From the NCBI RefSeq assembly GCF_001612745.1, contig NZ_BDBA01000064.1, positions 1 to 64,000 of the forward strand: DNA of 64,000 nt, in the 5' to 3' direction. Position numbers and translations under genes: made by a program. Below are positions 34,491-64,000 of this stretch, in pieces. The notes below the pieces were generated by a model. The model ran no database searches, was not told where the DNA came from, and worked only from the letters and a program-made list of their open reading frames with translations. Position 1 is the stretch's first letter, and each line of letters opens with the position of its first letter. The stretch is from Nocardia amamiensis NBRC 102102. Lineage in GTDB: Bacteria; Actinomycetota; Actinomycetes; Mycobacteriales; Mycobacteriaceae.

Positions 34491-34733
34491 GCGCGCACCG
34501 CTCCCGCAGTCTCGTCACACTGCTGCCGGACCGCCCGAACCATGGAGATGCCTCACCCTGTCTGTTGTTGCCACGCACCCCCCGCCCTGATGATCATCGA
34601 ACGCGCGCATGCCGATCGTTACCGAGTCCGCCGCGGCACGGCCGAGCGCGACCATGAGTTGCCGGAGCGCGGGCGAGTGCTTGCGACGATTATTCCCTCC
34701 CGACGCGGGATTGGTGTCGCGAAGCCGCCAGGA

Positions 34734-34754
34734 CCGGGCCAGGCAATGGCCCGG
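34734..34754 (-). terminator. Hairpin downstream of NRPS2
   Basis: CCGGGCCA-GGCAA-TGGCCCGG is a perfect 8-bp stem with a 5-nt loop, about 25 bp beyond the NRPS2 stop codon on the transcribed strand. It suggests that NRPS2 transcription may end or attenuate before NRPS3. The 289-bp NRPS2-NRPS3 spacer could then carry a promoter for NRPS3; I see no clear promoter motif. Confidence 0.45.
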
Positions 34755-34779
34755 CCCGGTGACGGGTGCGCCGCCGTGG

Positions 34780-54687
<19,908 letters not shown>

Positions 54688-54926
54688 TCGGATACCCCTA
54701 CGCCAGCGGAAGTGCACGGTGTGTCGGCTACCCGAAACAATGAAGTATCCCTCACTACTATCTGGTCTAGCTGTCTTTCCGCCCAGCGTGGCAGCACTAC
54801 GCCACCTCGCACCGTCGATCCGGCGCGCCCGCCGTTATCGGGGCATCGCCGTCGCGGCGCTATTCGGCCCCGTCCGACACGATACCCACCGCGATGGTTG
54901 CTCAACCGTGCCTGGGAAGGCAGGAG

Positions 54927-57900
54927 TCACCCGGCATCGCCGGATACCGCGCTTCCGAGGAGATCCGGGAGTGCGACCACATGCATCGCACTCTCGGATA
55001 TCGGTGTCGGCACCGAATAGGCCTCGTCGAGCACCACGGCCTGCAGGTCTTCCAACTCGGCCGGGTCGATCGCGGCGAGATCGGTGGCGTCGGTGAACAC
55101 GTGCGTCACCCACTCCTCCGCGAGCAACGCCTGCGGCGCTTCCGCCGATTCCAGGTCCGCGACCACGACCGAAGCGCCCGCGCTGCCCGCGGCCACCACC
55201 TCGAGCACGGCGGCCACCGACTCCTGGCCGCCGAACCGGAAGGTGCGCGATTCGAAGGTCAGACCGGTACGAGCGGACAATCGAGCCGCCGCGGCCGCCA
55301 GCGCGTCATAGGACAGTGCGAAGCCATGCCCCTCGGTGCGCGGCATCCCCGTCGGCACGACGGCCGGATCGTCTCCGCGCAGCGTGCGTATCCGATTCGC
55401 GTACGTGACCGGTCTCGGCGATTGGGCGTCGATCTCGGCGACCACCGCGGGGTCGTCGAACGCCAGCCAGTCGACACTGCCGGTGGCCGATGCGGCACCC
55501 GCCTGACGCACGACATCGGCCGCGGCGACCAGCCCGACCTTGACCTCCAGTGCACCGGGCAGCGCCGTGTCGACCGAGGACACCGGCACCAGCGCGGCGC
55601 CGGTCTCGAGCACCGCCCAGATGGCCACCACCGCGTCGACGCCGCGATCCAGGCGGATCGCCACCCCGTTTCCGGGCCCGCAGCCGCGTGCGATCAGCGC
55701 CCGCGCCAGCCGCGAAGTCCGGGCGTGGATGTCCTGGTACGACAACGCCTCCTCGCCCGACACGACGGCGGGCCCCTCCGGATCGTCCTCGACCGCGACG
55801 GCGAACAGCCGGGTCAGCGTGGTGCCCGCGGTCGGTGCCGCGGTCTCCGCCTCGGCCACGTTCGTCGTCTGCGGTGTGGCGAAGACACGATTCCGCTCCT
55901 CGGCATCGAGGATGTCGATATCGCCGACACATACCTCCGGGTCGGCGACCACCGAAGTGAGGATGCGCTCCAACCTGCGTCCGAATGCCTGCGCGGTCGA
56001 CTCGTCGAGCACGTCGGTCGCATAGGTGATCACGGTGACCAGATCGCCGAACGCGCCGTCCATGTGATGCCGTGGTTCGACGGTCACCTGCAGATCGAAT
56101 TTCGCCGCGGCCGCGCCTGCGTCCAAAGCCGCCACCGTCAGTCCGGGTAGCTCCAGGGTCGGCTGCTCGGCGTTCTGGAACGACAGCATCACCTGGAACA
56201 GCGGGTTGTGCGAGGTGGTGCGTCCCGGGACGACCTTCTCCACCACGCGCTCGAACGGGATGTCCGCGTTGGCGAACGCGGCCAGATCGATCCGGCGGGC
56301 CTGATCGATCAGCTCGGCGAAGCTACCCCCGGAATCGACGGCGGTGCGCAGCGTCAGGGTGTTGACGAACATGCCGACCAGATCGTCGAGCACGCGTTCG
56401 CCGCGGCCCGCGATCGGCGTGCCGATGGCCACGTCGGAGTCGCCGGACAACCGGGCAAGCAGCACCGCCAGCGCCGCGTGCACCACCATGAACAACGTCG
56501 AATTGCGCTCGCGCGCCAGCTGGGCCAGCTGCTCGTGCAGCTCGGGCGCGATGGCGAATCCGGTGTTGGCTCCGCGCATCGTCGGGACAGCGGGCCGCGG
56601 ACGGTCCAGCGGCAGGTGCAATTCGCCGGACAGCCCGGCGAGCTGGTCGCGCCAGTACGCCAACTGCCGTGCGGCCACCGAGTTCTCGTCGTCGTCGGTG
56701 CCGATGACGGCCCGCTGCCAGATCGCGAAGTCCGCGTACTGCACCTCCAGCGGCGACCAGCGCGGCGAGTTGCCGCGGACCCTGGCCAGGTAGGCGGTCA
56801 TCAGGTCGCGGGCAAGTGGGGCCATCGAGGCGCCGTCGGCGGCGATGTGGTGCGCGACCATGGCAAGCAGGTGCTCGTCCGGCCCGGACTCCAGCAGCAG
56901 GGCGCGCACCGGGACCTCTTCGGTCACATCGAATCCGGTGTGCATCAGCTCGGTGATCCGGCCGATCGGGTCGTCGGTGGCGGCCACATCGAGGCCACCG
57001 GAGGTTGCTTCGGCTACGGACAGGATCTCCTGGTACGGCAGCCCGCCCGGCCCGCTCGCCGGGTAACGCGTGCGCAGCGATTCGTGCCGCTCCAGCACAT
57101 CCGCCAAGGCGTAGCGCAACGCGGACACATCCAGCACACCGGTCAGCCGGATCGCCAGCGGAATGTTGTAGGCGGGCGAAGCGGGATCGAACTGGTTGAG
57201 CACCCACATCCGCTGCTGCGCCAGCGACAGCGGCACCTGCTCCACTCGCTCGGCGCGGACCAGCGGCGGACGCTGCGCGCCACCGGCGCCGGGCACCACA
57301 CGGGCGGCCAGCGCGGCGACCGTCGGCGCCTCGAACAGTTCGCGCACCGCGACATTCGCATCCAGCGCCTCGTTGATCCGCGCCACCACCCTGGTGGCCA
57401 GCAGCGAGTTGCCGCCGAGTGCGAAGAAGTCGTCGTCCAGACCGACCTCGGCCGCGCCGAGCAGGCCCGCGAACACCTCCGCTACCGCCTGCTCGACCGG
57501 CGAACTCGGCGCACGGAAGGCCGCCGCGCCGATGAATTCCGGTGCGGGCAGGGCCCTGCGGTCCAGTTTGCCGTTCGGCGTGAGCGGCAGGACATCCAGC
57601 GCCACGACGGCGTCGGGAACCATGTAGCCGGTCAGGAACTCCGACACCTGGGCGCGCAGCACGCTCGAGTCGAGCGTGCCGCCGGTGTCGGGCACCACGT
57701 AACCGATCAGGCGATCACCCGCGTGCTCGTCCGAGCGGACCAGCACCACGGCCTGGCTCACGCCGGGGCAGCGCAGCAGCGCCGACTCGATCTCGCCGAG
57801 CTCGATGCGGAAGCCGCGCAGCTGCACCTGCTGGTCGCCGCGGCCCGCGTACTCCAGGGTGGCCTGGCCACCGAAACCGACCCAGCGGCCGATGTCGCCC

Positions 57901-60900
57901 GTGCGATACATCCGAGATCCCGGCGCGCCGAACGGATTCGCGACGAAGCGCGCGGCAGCGAGTCCGGGACGGCCGAGGTAGCCGCGGGACAGCTGGGCGC
58001 CCGCGACGTAGATCTCGCCCGCGACACCGACCGGAGCCGGGTTGAGGCGGTCCTCGAGCACATAGGCGTCCAGGCCGGGCAGCGCGCGGCCGATGACGCT
58101 GGCCGCGTTGTCCACCATCTGCTCGTCCAGCGACAGGAACGAGACGTGCACCGTGGTCTCGGTGATGCCGTACATGTTCACCAGCCACGGCGAGTCCACC
58201 GGATGACGCTCGTACCAGCGCCGCAACTGACGCAGATCCAGCGCTTCGCCGCCGAACACCACATAGCGCAGCGCGAGCTTGCCCTGGTCGTGCGGATGCG
58301 CGGCCCGGTCGGCCTCGGCGAGCTGGTAGAACGCCGACGGGGTCTGATTGAGCACGGTGACTTGTTCGCGAATCAACAGCTCGCGGAACTGCTCCGGCGA
58401 CCGGGAGGTCAGGTAGTCGACCACCACCACGGCGCCGCCGTTGGCCAGCGCGCACCACAGCTCCCACACCGAGAAGTCGAACGCGAACGAATGGAACAGC
58501 GTCCACACGTCGGTCTCGTCGAACTCGAACAGCAGCTGGGTGTTGGCGAACAATTCGACGACGTTGCGGTGCGTGACGCCGACTCCCTTGGGCACGCCGG
58601 TGGACCCGGAGGTGTAGATGACGTACGCCAGGTTGTCCGGACGCAGCGGCGCGATGCGCTCGGCGTCGCGGATCCGGCCGTCATCGAACGCGGTGGTCGC
58701 CGCGAGGATGTCTTCCAGCAGAAGCACCGGAATAGTGCCCGCGGGCAGCGCTTCCCGCTCGGCGGCGGTGGCCAGGATGCAGGTGGGGGCGGCATCGGCG
58801 AGCATGAACTCCAGCCGCTGCACCGGATAGGTGGTGTCGATCGGCAGGTACGCCGCACCGGCGGTCAGCACCGCCAGCAGCGCGACGGGCAGTTCCTCGC
58901 TGCGCGGGACAGCGACGGCCACCAGCGATTCCGGGCCCGCGCCCTGCGCGATCAACGCACGGGCCACCCGATTCGCCCTGCGCTGCAGATCACCGAAAGA
59001 GATTGTGGTGTCGCCGAAACGGATCGCGTCCGCATTGGGCCGCCTGCGCGCCTGCGCGCCGATCAGGTCCACCAGCGTCACGTCGGGCACCGCGGCGCCG
59101 GGGGTGCTCCACTCGTGCAGCACGAGTTCGCGCTCGCCAGGGGCCAGCACGTCGATATCGCCGACGGTCACCGTGGCGTCGACGGCCACCGCGCGCAGGA
59201 TCCGGCGGAACCGATCCGCGAAGTCCTGCACAGTCGCCTCGTCGAACAGGTCCGTGGCGTAGGTGAACGCCGCCGACATACCCTGCGCGGCGCCGTGCCG
59301 GTCGATGTTCTCCACCAGCGCCAGCTGCAGGTCGAACTTCGCCAGCGGCACCGCGAGATCCACCGCGGACACCGAAAGACCGGGCAGCTCCAGCTCGGTG
59401 CGAGCCAGGTTCTGGAAGGTCAGCATCACCTGGAACAGCGGGTGACGCGCGGCCGACCGCGCCGGGTCGAGCAGCTCGACCAGCCGCTCGAACGGAACGT
59501 CGGCATGGCCGAACGCCTCGACATCGATGGCGCGCACCTCGCGCAGCAGCTCGTCGAACCGCGCGCCGGGATCGATCTCGGTGCGCAGCACCAGCGTGTT
59601 GACGAACATGCCGATCAGGTCGTCCAAGGCCGCCTCGCCTCGGCCCGCCACCGGGGTGCCGATGGCGATGTCCCTGGTGCCGGACAAACGAGACAACACG
59701 ACGGCCAATGCCGCGTGCACCACCATGAACAACGTCGAATTATGCTGCTGCGCAAGTTGGCTCAACGCGGCGTGCACTTCGGCGTCGATCTCGAAACCGA
59801 GCGTCGCACCGCGATGCGAGGCGACCGCGGGACGCGACCGGTCCGCGGGAAGCTCCAATTGCTCGGGCAGCGCGGCCAATTCGGTGCGCCAGAAGGCGAT
59901 CTGCTGCGCCAGCACCGAATCCGGGTCGTCCTCCGCGCCGAGGATCTCGCGCTGCCAGATCGCGAAGTCGGCGTACTGCACCTCGAGCGCGGGCCATTCC
60001 GGCGCGCCGCCGCGCATCCGATCCACGTAGGCGCTCATCAGGTCGCGGGTCAGCGGACCCATCGAGAAACCGTCGCCCGCGATGTGGTGGACCACGCAGA
60101 TCAGCACGTGCTCGGTCGCACTCAGTGCGAGCAAGCGCACCCGCACGGGCGGCGCGACCGTGACGTCGAAACCCTCAGTCACCGCTGCGGCCACCAGCGC
60201 GGGAACCTCGGACTCCCCGGCTTGCTCGACCGTGAGCTCGGGCAAGGCACGCGGATCGGAGGCGGGCAGCACCAACTGGTAGCCCTCGCCGTCGACCTCC
60301 GGGTACAGGGTGCGCAGCACCTCGTGCCGCTCGGCGAGATCGTGCACCGCGGCGTGCAGCGCCTCGACGTCGAGCCGGCCCGATAGTCGCACCGCGGCCG
60401 GAATGTTGTTGACCGCGCTGGCCGGATCGAACCGGTTCAGGAACCACATGCGCTGCTGGGCGTAGGACAGCGGCACCCGCTCCGGCCGCGGCTGCGCGTG
60501 CAGCGCCTGGCCAGCGGCCGAACCCGCGTGCTGCTCCACGCGGGCGGCGAGCGCGGCGACGGTGGTCGCTTCGAACAGCAACTGCACCGGCACCCGCAGA
60601 TCCAGCGCCGAGCCGATGCGCGCGGCGGCCTGCGCGGCCAGCAGCGAGTTGCCGCCGAGCTCGAAGAAGTCGTCGTCCGCGCCGACCCGGCCGTCCTCCT
60701 CGGGCACCAGCAGCGCGGCGAACACGTCCGCGACGATCTCCTCGACCGGCGTGGACGGCGCGCGGAACGCACGCGCGGCGAAGACGGGCTCGGGCAGCGC
60801 CGCGCGGTCGAGCTTGCCGACCGGCGTCAGCGGGATCTCGTCCAGCACCAGGATGGACGTGGGAATCATGTACGCGGGCAACGACTCGCCGAGGAACTCG

Positions 60901-62369
60901 GTGAGTGCGTCGGTGTCCACATCGGCTCCCGACCGCGGCAGCACATACGACACCAGCGCGGTCGCGCCCGAGGGCAGCGCCTTGCCGAGGGTGGCCGCGA
61001 AATCGATGTCCGGGTGGCTGGTGAGCGCGTTGTCGATCTCGCCGAGCTCGATGCGGAAACCGCGGATCTTGACCTGGAAGTCCGAGCGCCCCAGGTATTC
61101 GATGGCGCCGCCGTCCGGGCCCGCGGATTCGATGCGGCGCACCAGGTCTCCGGTGCGGTAGAGCCGCGCGCCCGGGTTGCCGGTGTCGGTGCCGAACGGG
61201 CTGGCGACGAACCGCTCCGCGGTCAGACCCGGCCGTCCGAGATAACCCTGCGCCAGCGCCGGACCCGACAGGTACAGCTCGCCGACCACTCCGGCCGGCA
61301 CCGGCCGCAACCGCGAATCGAGGACGAACGCACCGACTCCCGGGATGGGCGTGCCGATCGTGATGGGCTCACCCGGCGCCATCGGCGGCGTGCTGGTCGC
61401 GAGAATGGTCGCCTCGGTGGGCCCATAACCGTTGTAGAACTCGCGTTCACCGGCCCAGCGGCCGACAAGTTCCGGACCGAACTTGTCACCGGCTACCACC
61501 ACGGCTTGCAGATCGTCGAGCCCGGCCGGATCCACCGATTCCAGGGCGCCCGGGGTGATGAGCATGTGTGTGACGCGCTCGCGCCGCAGCAGATCCGCCA
61601 GTTCGAAGCCGCCGAACACCGTCGGCGGCGCGATCACCAGCGTCGCGCCGGAGGAGAAGGCCAGCAGCAGTTCGAGCACCGAGACGTCGAAGTTCGGCGA
61701 GCAGACGTGCAGTACCCGTGAGTCCTCGGTCACGCCGTAGTGCTCGCGCTCCGCGGCCACCAGCCCTGCCAGGCCGCTGTGCGCGACCACGACGCCCTTG
61801 GGCTTCCCGGTCGATCCGGAGGTGTAGATGACGTAGGCCGGATGCCGCTCGTCCAGCGGGCGAATCCGGTCGGTGTAGGAGATGGGATGCCCGGGGCGCG
61901 CGGCGATCCGCGCGGACAGCACCGGGTCGTCCAGCTCGACCCAGTACGCGCCGGTGCCGAGCACCGGGCGATGCGCCGAGATGGTGAGACCGACAGTCGC
62001 GCCGGAATCGGCGACGATGTGGTTGATCCGGTCGGTGGGGTAGGTGGGATCCACCGGCACGTAGGCCGCGCCGGTCTTCGCGATCGCCCAGACCGCGAGC
62101 ACCGACTCGACGCTGCGCGAGATCCCGATGGCGACCACGTCGCCCGGGCCGACACCGCGCTCGATCAGTTCCCTGGCCAGCCGCGAGGACGCCGCGTCCA
62201 GTTCGGCGTAGGTGAGTTCCTGATCGTCGTCCGGATCTCCCGTGGGGTTGAACCGGATCGCGACCTCGCTGGCGGCGGACTCGACGGCGGCGGTGAGCAG
62301 CTGACCGAAGAGGGGACTGCCCGACCTGCGACGACGGCTACCACGAGTGGAGCGACGGGCGGTTTCCAT
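54927..62369 (-). CDS. Non-ribosomal peptide synthetase NRPS1, starter synthetase ending in C and pseudo-A
   Basis: 2480 aa from the ATG at 62369 ([10 protein letters not shown], with GAGAGG 13 bp upstream); an in-frame ATG at 62411 lacks a ribosome binding site. Order: A1 about 18-530, T1 540-610, C2 630-1085, A2 1095-1595, T2 1610-1680, C3 1710-2145, truncated pseudo-A 2183-2480. A1 and A2 keep YTSGSTGxPKGV, carriers keep GGNS, and C2 and C3 keep HHIAxDG. The A2 pocket reads about DFWN-x-GMV with [14 protein letters not shown], which matches the threonine code. A1 reads about DVLLVAGIL, unassigned. No starter C or lipid-loading domain precedes A1, so the chain starts with a free amino acid. 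The terminal C3 has no carrier of its own and must act on a downstream protein. Confidence 0.95.
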   Translation of the reverse strand: METARRSTRGSRRRRSGSPLFGQLLTAAVESAASEVAIRFNPTGDPDDDQELTYAELDAASSRLARELIERGVGPGDVVAIGISRSVESVLAVWAIAKTGAAYVPVDPTYPTDRINHIVADSGATVGLTISAHRPVLGTGAYWVELDDPVLSARIAARPGHPISYTDRIRPLDERHPAYVIYTSGSTGKPKGVVVAHSGLAGLVAAEREHYGVTEDSRVLHVCSPNFDVSVLELLLAFSSGATLVIAPPTVFGGFELADLLRRERVTHMLITPGALESVDPAGLDDLQAVVVAGDKFGPELVGRWAGEREFYNGYGPTEATILATSTPPMAPGEPITIGTPIPGVGAFVLDSRLRPVPAGVVGELYLSGPALAQGYLGRPGLTAERFVASPFGTDTGNPGARLYRTGDLVRRIESAGPDGGAIEYLGRSDFQVKIRGFRIELGEIDNALTSHPDIDFAATLGKALPSGATALVSYVLPRSGADVDTDALTEFLGESLPAYMIPTSILVLDEIPLTPVGKLDRAALPEPVFAARAFRAPSTPVEEIVADVFAALLVPEEDGRVGADDDFFELGGNSLLAAQAAARIGSALDLRVPVQLLFEATTVAALAARVEQHAGSAAGQALHAQPRPERVPLSYAQQRMWFLNRFDPASAVNNIPAAVRLSGRLDVEALHAAVHDLAERHEVLRTLYPEVDGEGYQLVLPASDPRALPELTVEQAGESEVPALVAAAVTEGFDVTVAPPVRVRLLALSATEHVLICVVHHIAGDGFSMGPLTRDLMSAYVDRMRGGAPEWPALEVQYADFAIWQREILGAEDDPDSVLAQQIAFWRTELAALPEQLELPADRSRPAVASHRGATLGFEIDAEVHAALSQLAQQHNSTLFMVVHAALAVVLSRLSGTRDIAIGTPVAGRGEAALDDLIGMFVNTLVLRTEIDPGARFDELLREVRAIDVEAFGHADVPFERLVELLDPARSAARHPLFQVMLTFQNLARTELELPGLSVSAVDLAVPLAKFDLQLALVENIDRHGAAQGMSAAFTYATDLFDEATVQDFADRFRRILRAVAVDATVTVGDIDVLAPGERELVLHEWSTPGAAVPDVTLVDLIGAQARRRPNADAIRFGDTTISFGDLQRRANRVARALIAQGAGPESLVAVAVPRSEELPVALLAVLTAGAAYLPIDTTYPVQRLEFMLADAAPTCILATAAEREALPAGTIPVLLLEDILAATTAFDDGRIRDAERIAPLRPDNLAYVIYTSGSTGVPKGVGVTHRNVVELFANTQLLFEFDETDVWTLFHSFAFDFSVWELWCALANGGAVVVVDYLTSRSPEQFRELLIREQVTVLNQTPSAFYQLAEADRAAHPHDQGKLALRYVVFGGEALDLRQLRRWYERHPVDSPWLVNMYGITETTVHVSFLSLDEQMVDNAASVIGRALPGLDAYVLEDRLNPAPVGVAGEIYVAGAQLSRGYLGRPGLAAARFVANPFGAPGSRMYRTGDIGRWVGFGGQATLEYAGRGDQQVQLRGFRIELGEIESALLRCPGVSQAVVLVRSDEHAGDRLIGYVVPDTGGTLDSSVLRAQVSEFLTGYMVPDAVVALDVLPLTPNGKLDRRALPAPEFIGAAAFRAPSSPVEQAVAEVFAGLLGAAEVGLDDDFFALGGNSLLATRVVARINEALDANVAVRELFEAPTVAALAARVVPGAGGAQRPPLVRAERVEQVPLSLAQQRMWVLNQFDPASPAYNIPLAIRLTGVLDVSALRYALADVLERHESLRTRYPASGPGGLPYQEILSVAEATSGGLDVAATDDPIGRITELMHTGFDVTEEVPVRALLLESGPDEHLLAMVAHHIAADGASMAPLARDLMTAYLARVRGNSPRWSPLEVQYADFAIWQRAVIGTDDDENSVAARQLAYWRDQLAGLSGELHLPLDRPRPAVPTMRGANTGFAIAPELHEQLAQLARERNSTLFMVVHAALAVLLARLSGDSDVAIGTPIAGRGERVLDDLVGMFVNTLTLRTAVDSGGSFAELIDQARRIDLAAFANADIPFERVVEKVVPGRTTSHNPLFQVMLSFQNAEQPTLELPGLTVAALDAGAAAAKFDLQVTVEPRHHMDGAFGDLVTVITYATDVLDESTAQAFGRRLERILTSVVADPEVCVGDIDILDAEERNRVFATPQTTNVAEAETAAPTAGTTLTRLFAVAVEDDPEGPAVVSGEEALSYQDIHARTSRLARALIARGCGPGNGVAIRLDRGVDAVVAIWAVLETGAALVPVSSVDTALPGALEVKVGLVAAADVVRQAGAASATGSVDWLAFDDPAVVAEIDAQSPRPVTYANRIRTLRGDDPAVVPTGMPRTEGHGFALSYDALAAAAARLSARTGLTFESRTFRFGGQESVAAVLEVVAAGSAGASVVVADLESAEAPQALLAEEWVTHVFTDATDLAAIDPAELEDLQAVVLDEAYSVPTPISESAMHVVALPDLLGSAVSGDAG
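54930..55823 (-). other. Truncated pseudo-adenylation domain at the C-terminus of NRPS1
   Basis: The last 298 residues resemble an A-domain N-terminal subdomain ([59 protein letters not shown]). Motif YTSGSTGxPKGV is replaced by [15 protein letters not shown], and the protein stops before the YGPTE motif. No remainder of the domain is visible in other frames of the 239-bp spacer, so this does not look like a fresh frameshift. Inactive for adenylation. Confidence 0.85.
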
Positions 62370-62410
62370 TCGAGTGCATTCACCTCTCGCATCGAGCCAA
62401 GACCAGGGCA

Positions 62411-62440
62411 TTTCCGGGCCGAGGGTCTGTTTTCCGGGCC
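62411..62440. promoter_or_regulatory. Direct repeat upstream of NRPS1
   Basis: TTTCCGGGCC occurs at 62411-62420 and again at 62431-62440, exactly 20 bp (two helical turns) apart, just upstream of the NRPS1 start. Such spacing suits cooperative binding on one face of the DNA, and the adjacent regulator is an obvious candidate. Not proven. Confidence 0.35.
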
Positions 62441-62456
62441 CAGCGCGGTCCGAGCA

Positions 62457-62462
62457 ATCATA
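62457..62462 (-). promoter_or_regulatory. Candidate -10 element for NRPS1
   Basis: On the coding strand the AT-rich patch TTATATGATTG gives TATGAT, a good actinobacterial -10, about 88 bp upstream of the chosen NRPS1 start. I see no matching TTGACA-like -35 at the right distance, so the promoter may need an activator. Confidence 0.35.
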
Positions 62463-62660
62463 TAAGGGACTGATCGGTAACTCCGCGCGCCGTATTTCGA
62501 TCGCCGCGGCTGCCGCGCGTGCGGTCCGCGCCCCCTTGTCCGTACCGTCCTCTCCTCGGACACCGTCGATCCCCCCGGATGCGGTGTTTTGCCTGATGCC
62601 TGTCGTTATATCGGCGCTGGGCCGGTCATGTTGCAGGCGTCCCCGTAGCGGTGAAGTTGT

Positions 62661-63644
62661 TCACAGCCATCCCCGCCGCGTGGCCTGCACCCCCGCCTGG
62701 AATCTGGTGCTCGCGCCGAGCCGCTCCAGCAGGCGGGCGGTGCGGCGGACCACCGTGCGCCGCGACATCCCGAGCCTGCGCGCGATGGTGTCGTCGGTGG
62801 CGCCGAGTCCCATCAGCGTCAGGATCGCCCGGTCGCGTTCGTCCAGCGCCTCCGCGGACGGATTCACCGAGATCGGCGCGGCCATCGCCCACAGCACGTC
62901 GAAGGTCTTGATCAGCAGTTCCAGCGCGGGGGATCCGGTGAAGCGCAATCCCATCGGATCGGGCCTGCGCTCGTCGGCGTGCAGCACCAGGCTGGCCCGC
63001 TCGTCGTCGCTGATGATCAGCTTGAACGGCGGCTCGGGCAGTGTTCTGGCCTGTGCCCCACTGGCATTGGTGGACAGCGCGTGGCGCAGGCGTTCGGGGT
63101 CCTGGTAGACGGTGTCCTGATACAGCGTCTGGTAACGAATGCCGTCGCCGAGCCTGGCCCGTTTGAGCTGGAACAGCTGCCGCTCACGTTCCGGATCACT
63201 CAGGTACGGTCCGCGTTCGATCAGCTTGATGCCGCTGCGCGCACCGGTCTGCATCTCCTCGAAATCCGCGAGCATTTCCAGCCGCTCGTACACCGGCACC
63301 ACGGCGCCGTTACCGCGCGGCGAGCGACGCACCGAACGGAAGGTCTCGCTCAGTCGCGCCGCGGCGGTATGCATCTGGTTGATCTCGTGCTGCCTGCGCC
63401 GTGCCTCGGCCTCCGACAACGACTCCGGTGCGTGCGCGTCCCAGACCGTGCCGCCGTCGGGCGACTCGATGCGGACCGCGGCGCGTAACTCACACAACAC
63501 ATCCAACGAGTCGGCCGCGAGGTCTTCCGAAATGCCCAGGTACTGCGCGATATCGGCGAGACGCGATCGCGGATGGTGCACCAGCACGGCGTAGGTGCGG
63601 CCGTGCGGTGACCCAGGCTCGAAGATGTCGCCCAGCTCGATCAC
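62661..63644 (-). CDS. Transcriptional regulator, TrmB-like N-terminus with LuxR-type HTH
   Basis: 327 aa from a GTG at 63644 (VIELGDIFEPGSPHGRTYAV); the ribosome binding site is weak. The N-terminal 60 residues (RSRLADIAQYLGISEDLAADSLDVL) resemble a TrmB-type winged helix. A middle domain of about 180 residues follows, with IKLIERGPYL and RYQTLYQD. The C-terminal 60 residues are a LuxR-type HTH (LDERDRAILTLMGLGATDDT, then IARRLGMSRRTVVRRTARLL). Regulators of this design are common beside actinobacterial biosynthetic genes. It lies 291 bp upstream of NRPS1 on the same strand and is the best candidate for a pathway-specific switch (inference). Confidence 0.85.
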   Translation of the reverse strand: MIELGDIFEPGSPHGRTYAVLVHHPRSRLADIAQYLGISEDLAADSLDVLCELRAAVRIESPDGGTVWDAHAPESLSEAEARRRQHEINQMHTAAARLSETFRSVRRSPRGNGAVVPVYERLEMLADFEEMQTGARSGIKLIERGPYLSDPERERQLFQLKRARLGDGIRYQTLYQDTVYQDPERLRHALSTNASGAQARTLPEPPFKLIISDDERASLVLHADERRPDPMGLRFTGSPALELLIKTFDVLWAMAAPISVNPSAEALDERDRAILTLMGLGATDDTIARRLGMSRRTVVRRTARLLERLGASTRFQAGVQATRRGWL

Positions 63645-63787
63645 GGGCCGAGCCTAGCGACCGACCGGTGCCTGTGGGGCTGGTCCATGAGACCCGTGCG
63701 CACAGCGCCTCGCGCCTCGTCCGGGCGCGAAAGACGCCACGGCGCGCAACGGTGCGATCGTCGGAATATCAAGCTGGACAGGGAAAG

Positions 63788-64000
63788 TCAGTGTGCCGAC
63801 GGACCCCAGTGCATCGGCACGCCCTTGGCGGCCAGATACGGCAGCGGGTCGATCTTGGTGCCGGCCCGATCCCAGATCTCCAGGTGCAGATGCGGACCGG
63901 TGGACTGGCCGCGGTTGCCGACGGTGGCGATCACGTCGCCCGCGTTCACCCGCTGGCCCTCGTGCACGAACATCTCGTTCACGTGGCCGTAGACCGCGGT
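63788..64000 (-). CDS. M23-family metallopeptidase (partial, N-terminus beyond window)
   Basis: The visible frame reads TAVYGHVNEMFVHEGQRVNA, followed by GDVIATVGNRGQSTGPHLHLEIWD, and stops after KGVPMHWGPSAH. YGHV and GPHLHLE are zinc-site motifs of LytM/M23 endopeptidases that cleave peptidoglycan peptide bridges outside the membrane. Only the last 70 residues are present; the start, any signal peptide and the first zinc ligands lie beyond 64000. It is separated from the regulator by 143 bp. Confidence 0.88.
   Translation of the reverse strand, partial: TAVYGHVNEMFVHEGQRVNAGDVIATVGNRGQSTGPHLHLEIWDRAGTKIDPLPYLAAKGVPMHWGPSAH

Noticed and set aside
54688..54926. Frameshift splitting one NRPS into NRPS1 and NRPS2
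   Set aside because: No A-domain remainder is found in any frame of the spacer, NRPS2 has its own ribosome binding site, and its leader matches that of NRPS3.

Overview
The window looks like chromosome of a mycolic-acid actinomycete, most likely Nocardia (inference). The DNA is GC-rich, there are two secreted antigen-85-type mycolyltransferases, and three giant non-ribosomal peptide synthetases (NRPSs) dominate. No tRNA, rRNA, CRISPR array, transposase or integrase is visible.

Layout. (1) 1-4174, minus strand: the first eight genes of the S10 ribosomal protein operon (rpsJ-rplC-rplD-rplW-rplB-rpsS-rplV-rpsC), cut inside rpsC by the left edge. (2) 4627-11131: a hotdog-fold DUF4442 protein with a perfect inverted repeat just upstream; a secreted lipase in an apparent operon with a mycolyltransferase; a lycopene cyclase-like flavoprotein; and a DrrABC-type ABC exporter. 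(3) 11628-16423: an acyl-metabolism neighbourhood with an aldehyde dehydrogenase homologue lacking its catalytic Cys, a tandem-TetR regulator divergent from a PaaG-like crotonase across a region with two GTTAAC repeats, and an extended SDR lacking its YxxxK pair. A perfect 18-bp hairpin separates this block from a second mycolyltransferase. (4) 17739-62369, minus strand: NRPS1 (2480 aa), NRPS2 (6635 aa) and NRPS3 (5583 aa), about 44.6 kb. Upstream lie a TrmB/LuxR-type regulator and the C-terminal end of an M23 peptidase, cut by the right edge.

NRPS architecture read from motifs. NRPS1: A-T / C-A-T / C plus a truncated, degenerate A. NRPS2: a truncated, degenerate A, then A-T / five C-A-T modules / TE. 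NRPS3: A-T / C-A-T / C-A-T / C-A-T-E / C-A-T / TE. NRPS1 ends in a C domain with no carrier of its own. NRPS2 and NRPS3 both start without a C domain, share a near-identical N-terminal leader, and each ends in its own thioesterase. One reading is a linear NRPS1-NRPS2 line making an octapeptide plus a separate pentapeptide line. A more unusual reading is a branched system in which one starter synthetase feeds two alternative finishing synthetases. The two pseudo-adenylation domains sit exactly at the NRPS1/NRPS2 interface and may act as docking elements.

NRPS2 also carries an in-frame tandem 51-bp repeat inside an A domain. The single epimerization domain, in NRPS3, has lost its catalytic His-His pair. 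Domain boundaries and substrate codes were assigned by eye and are approximate.
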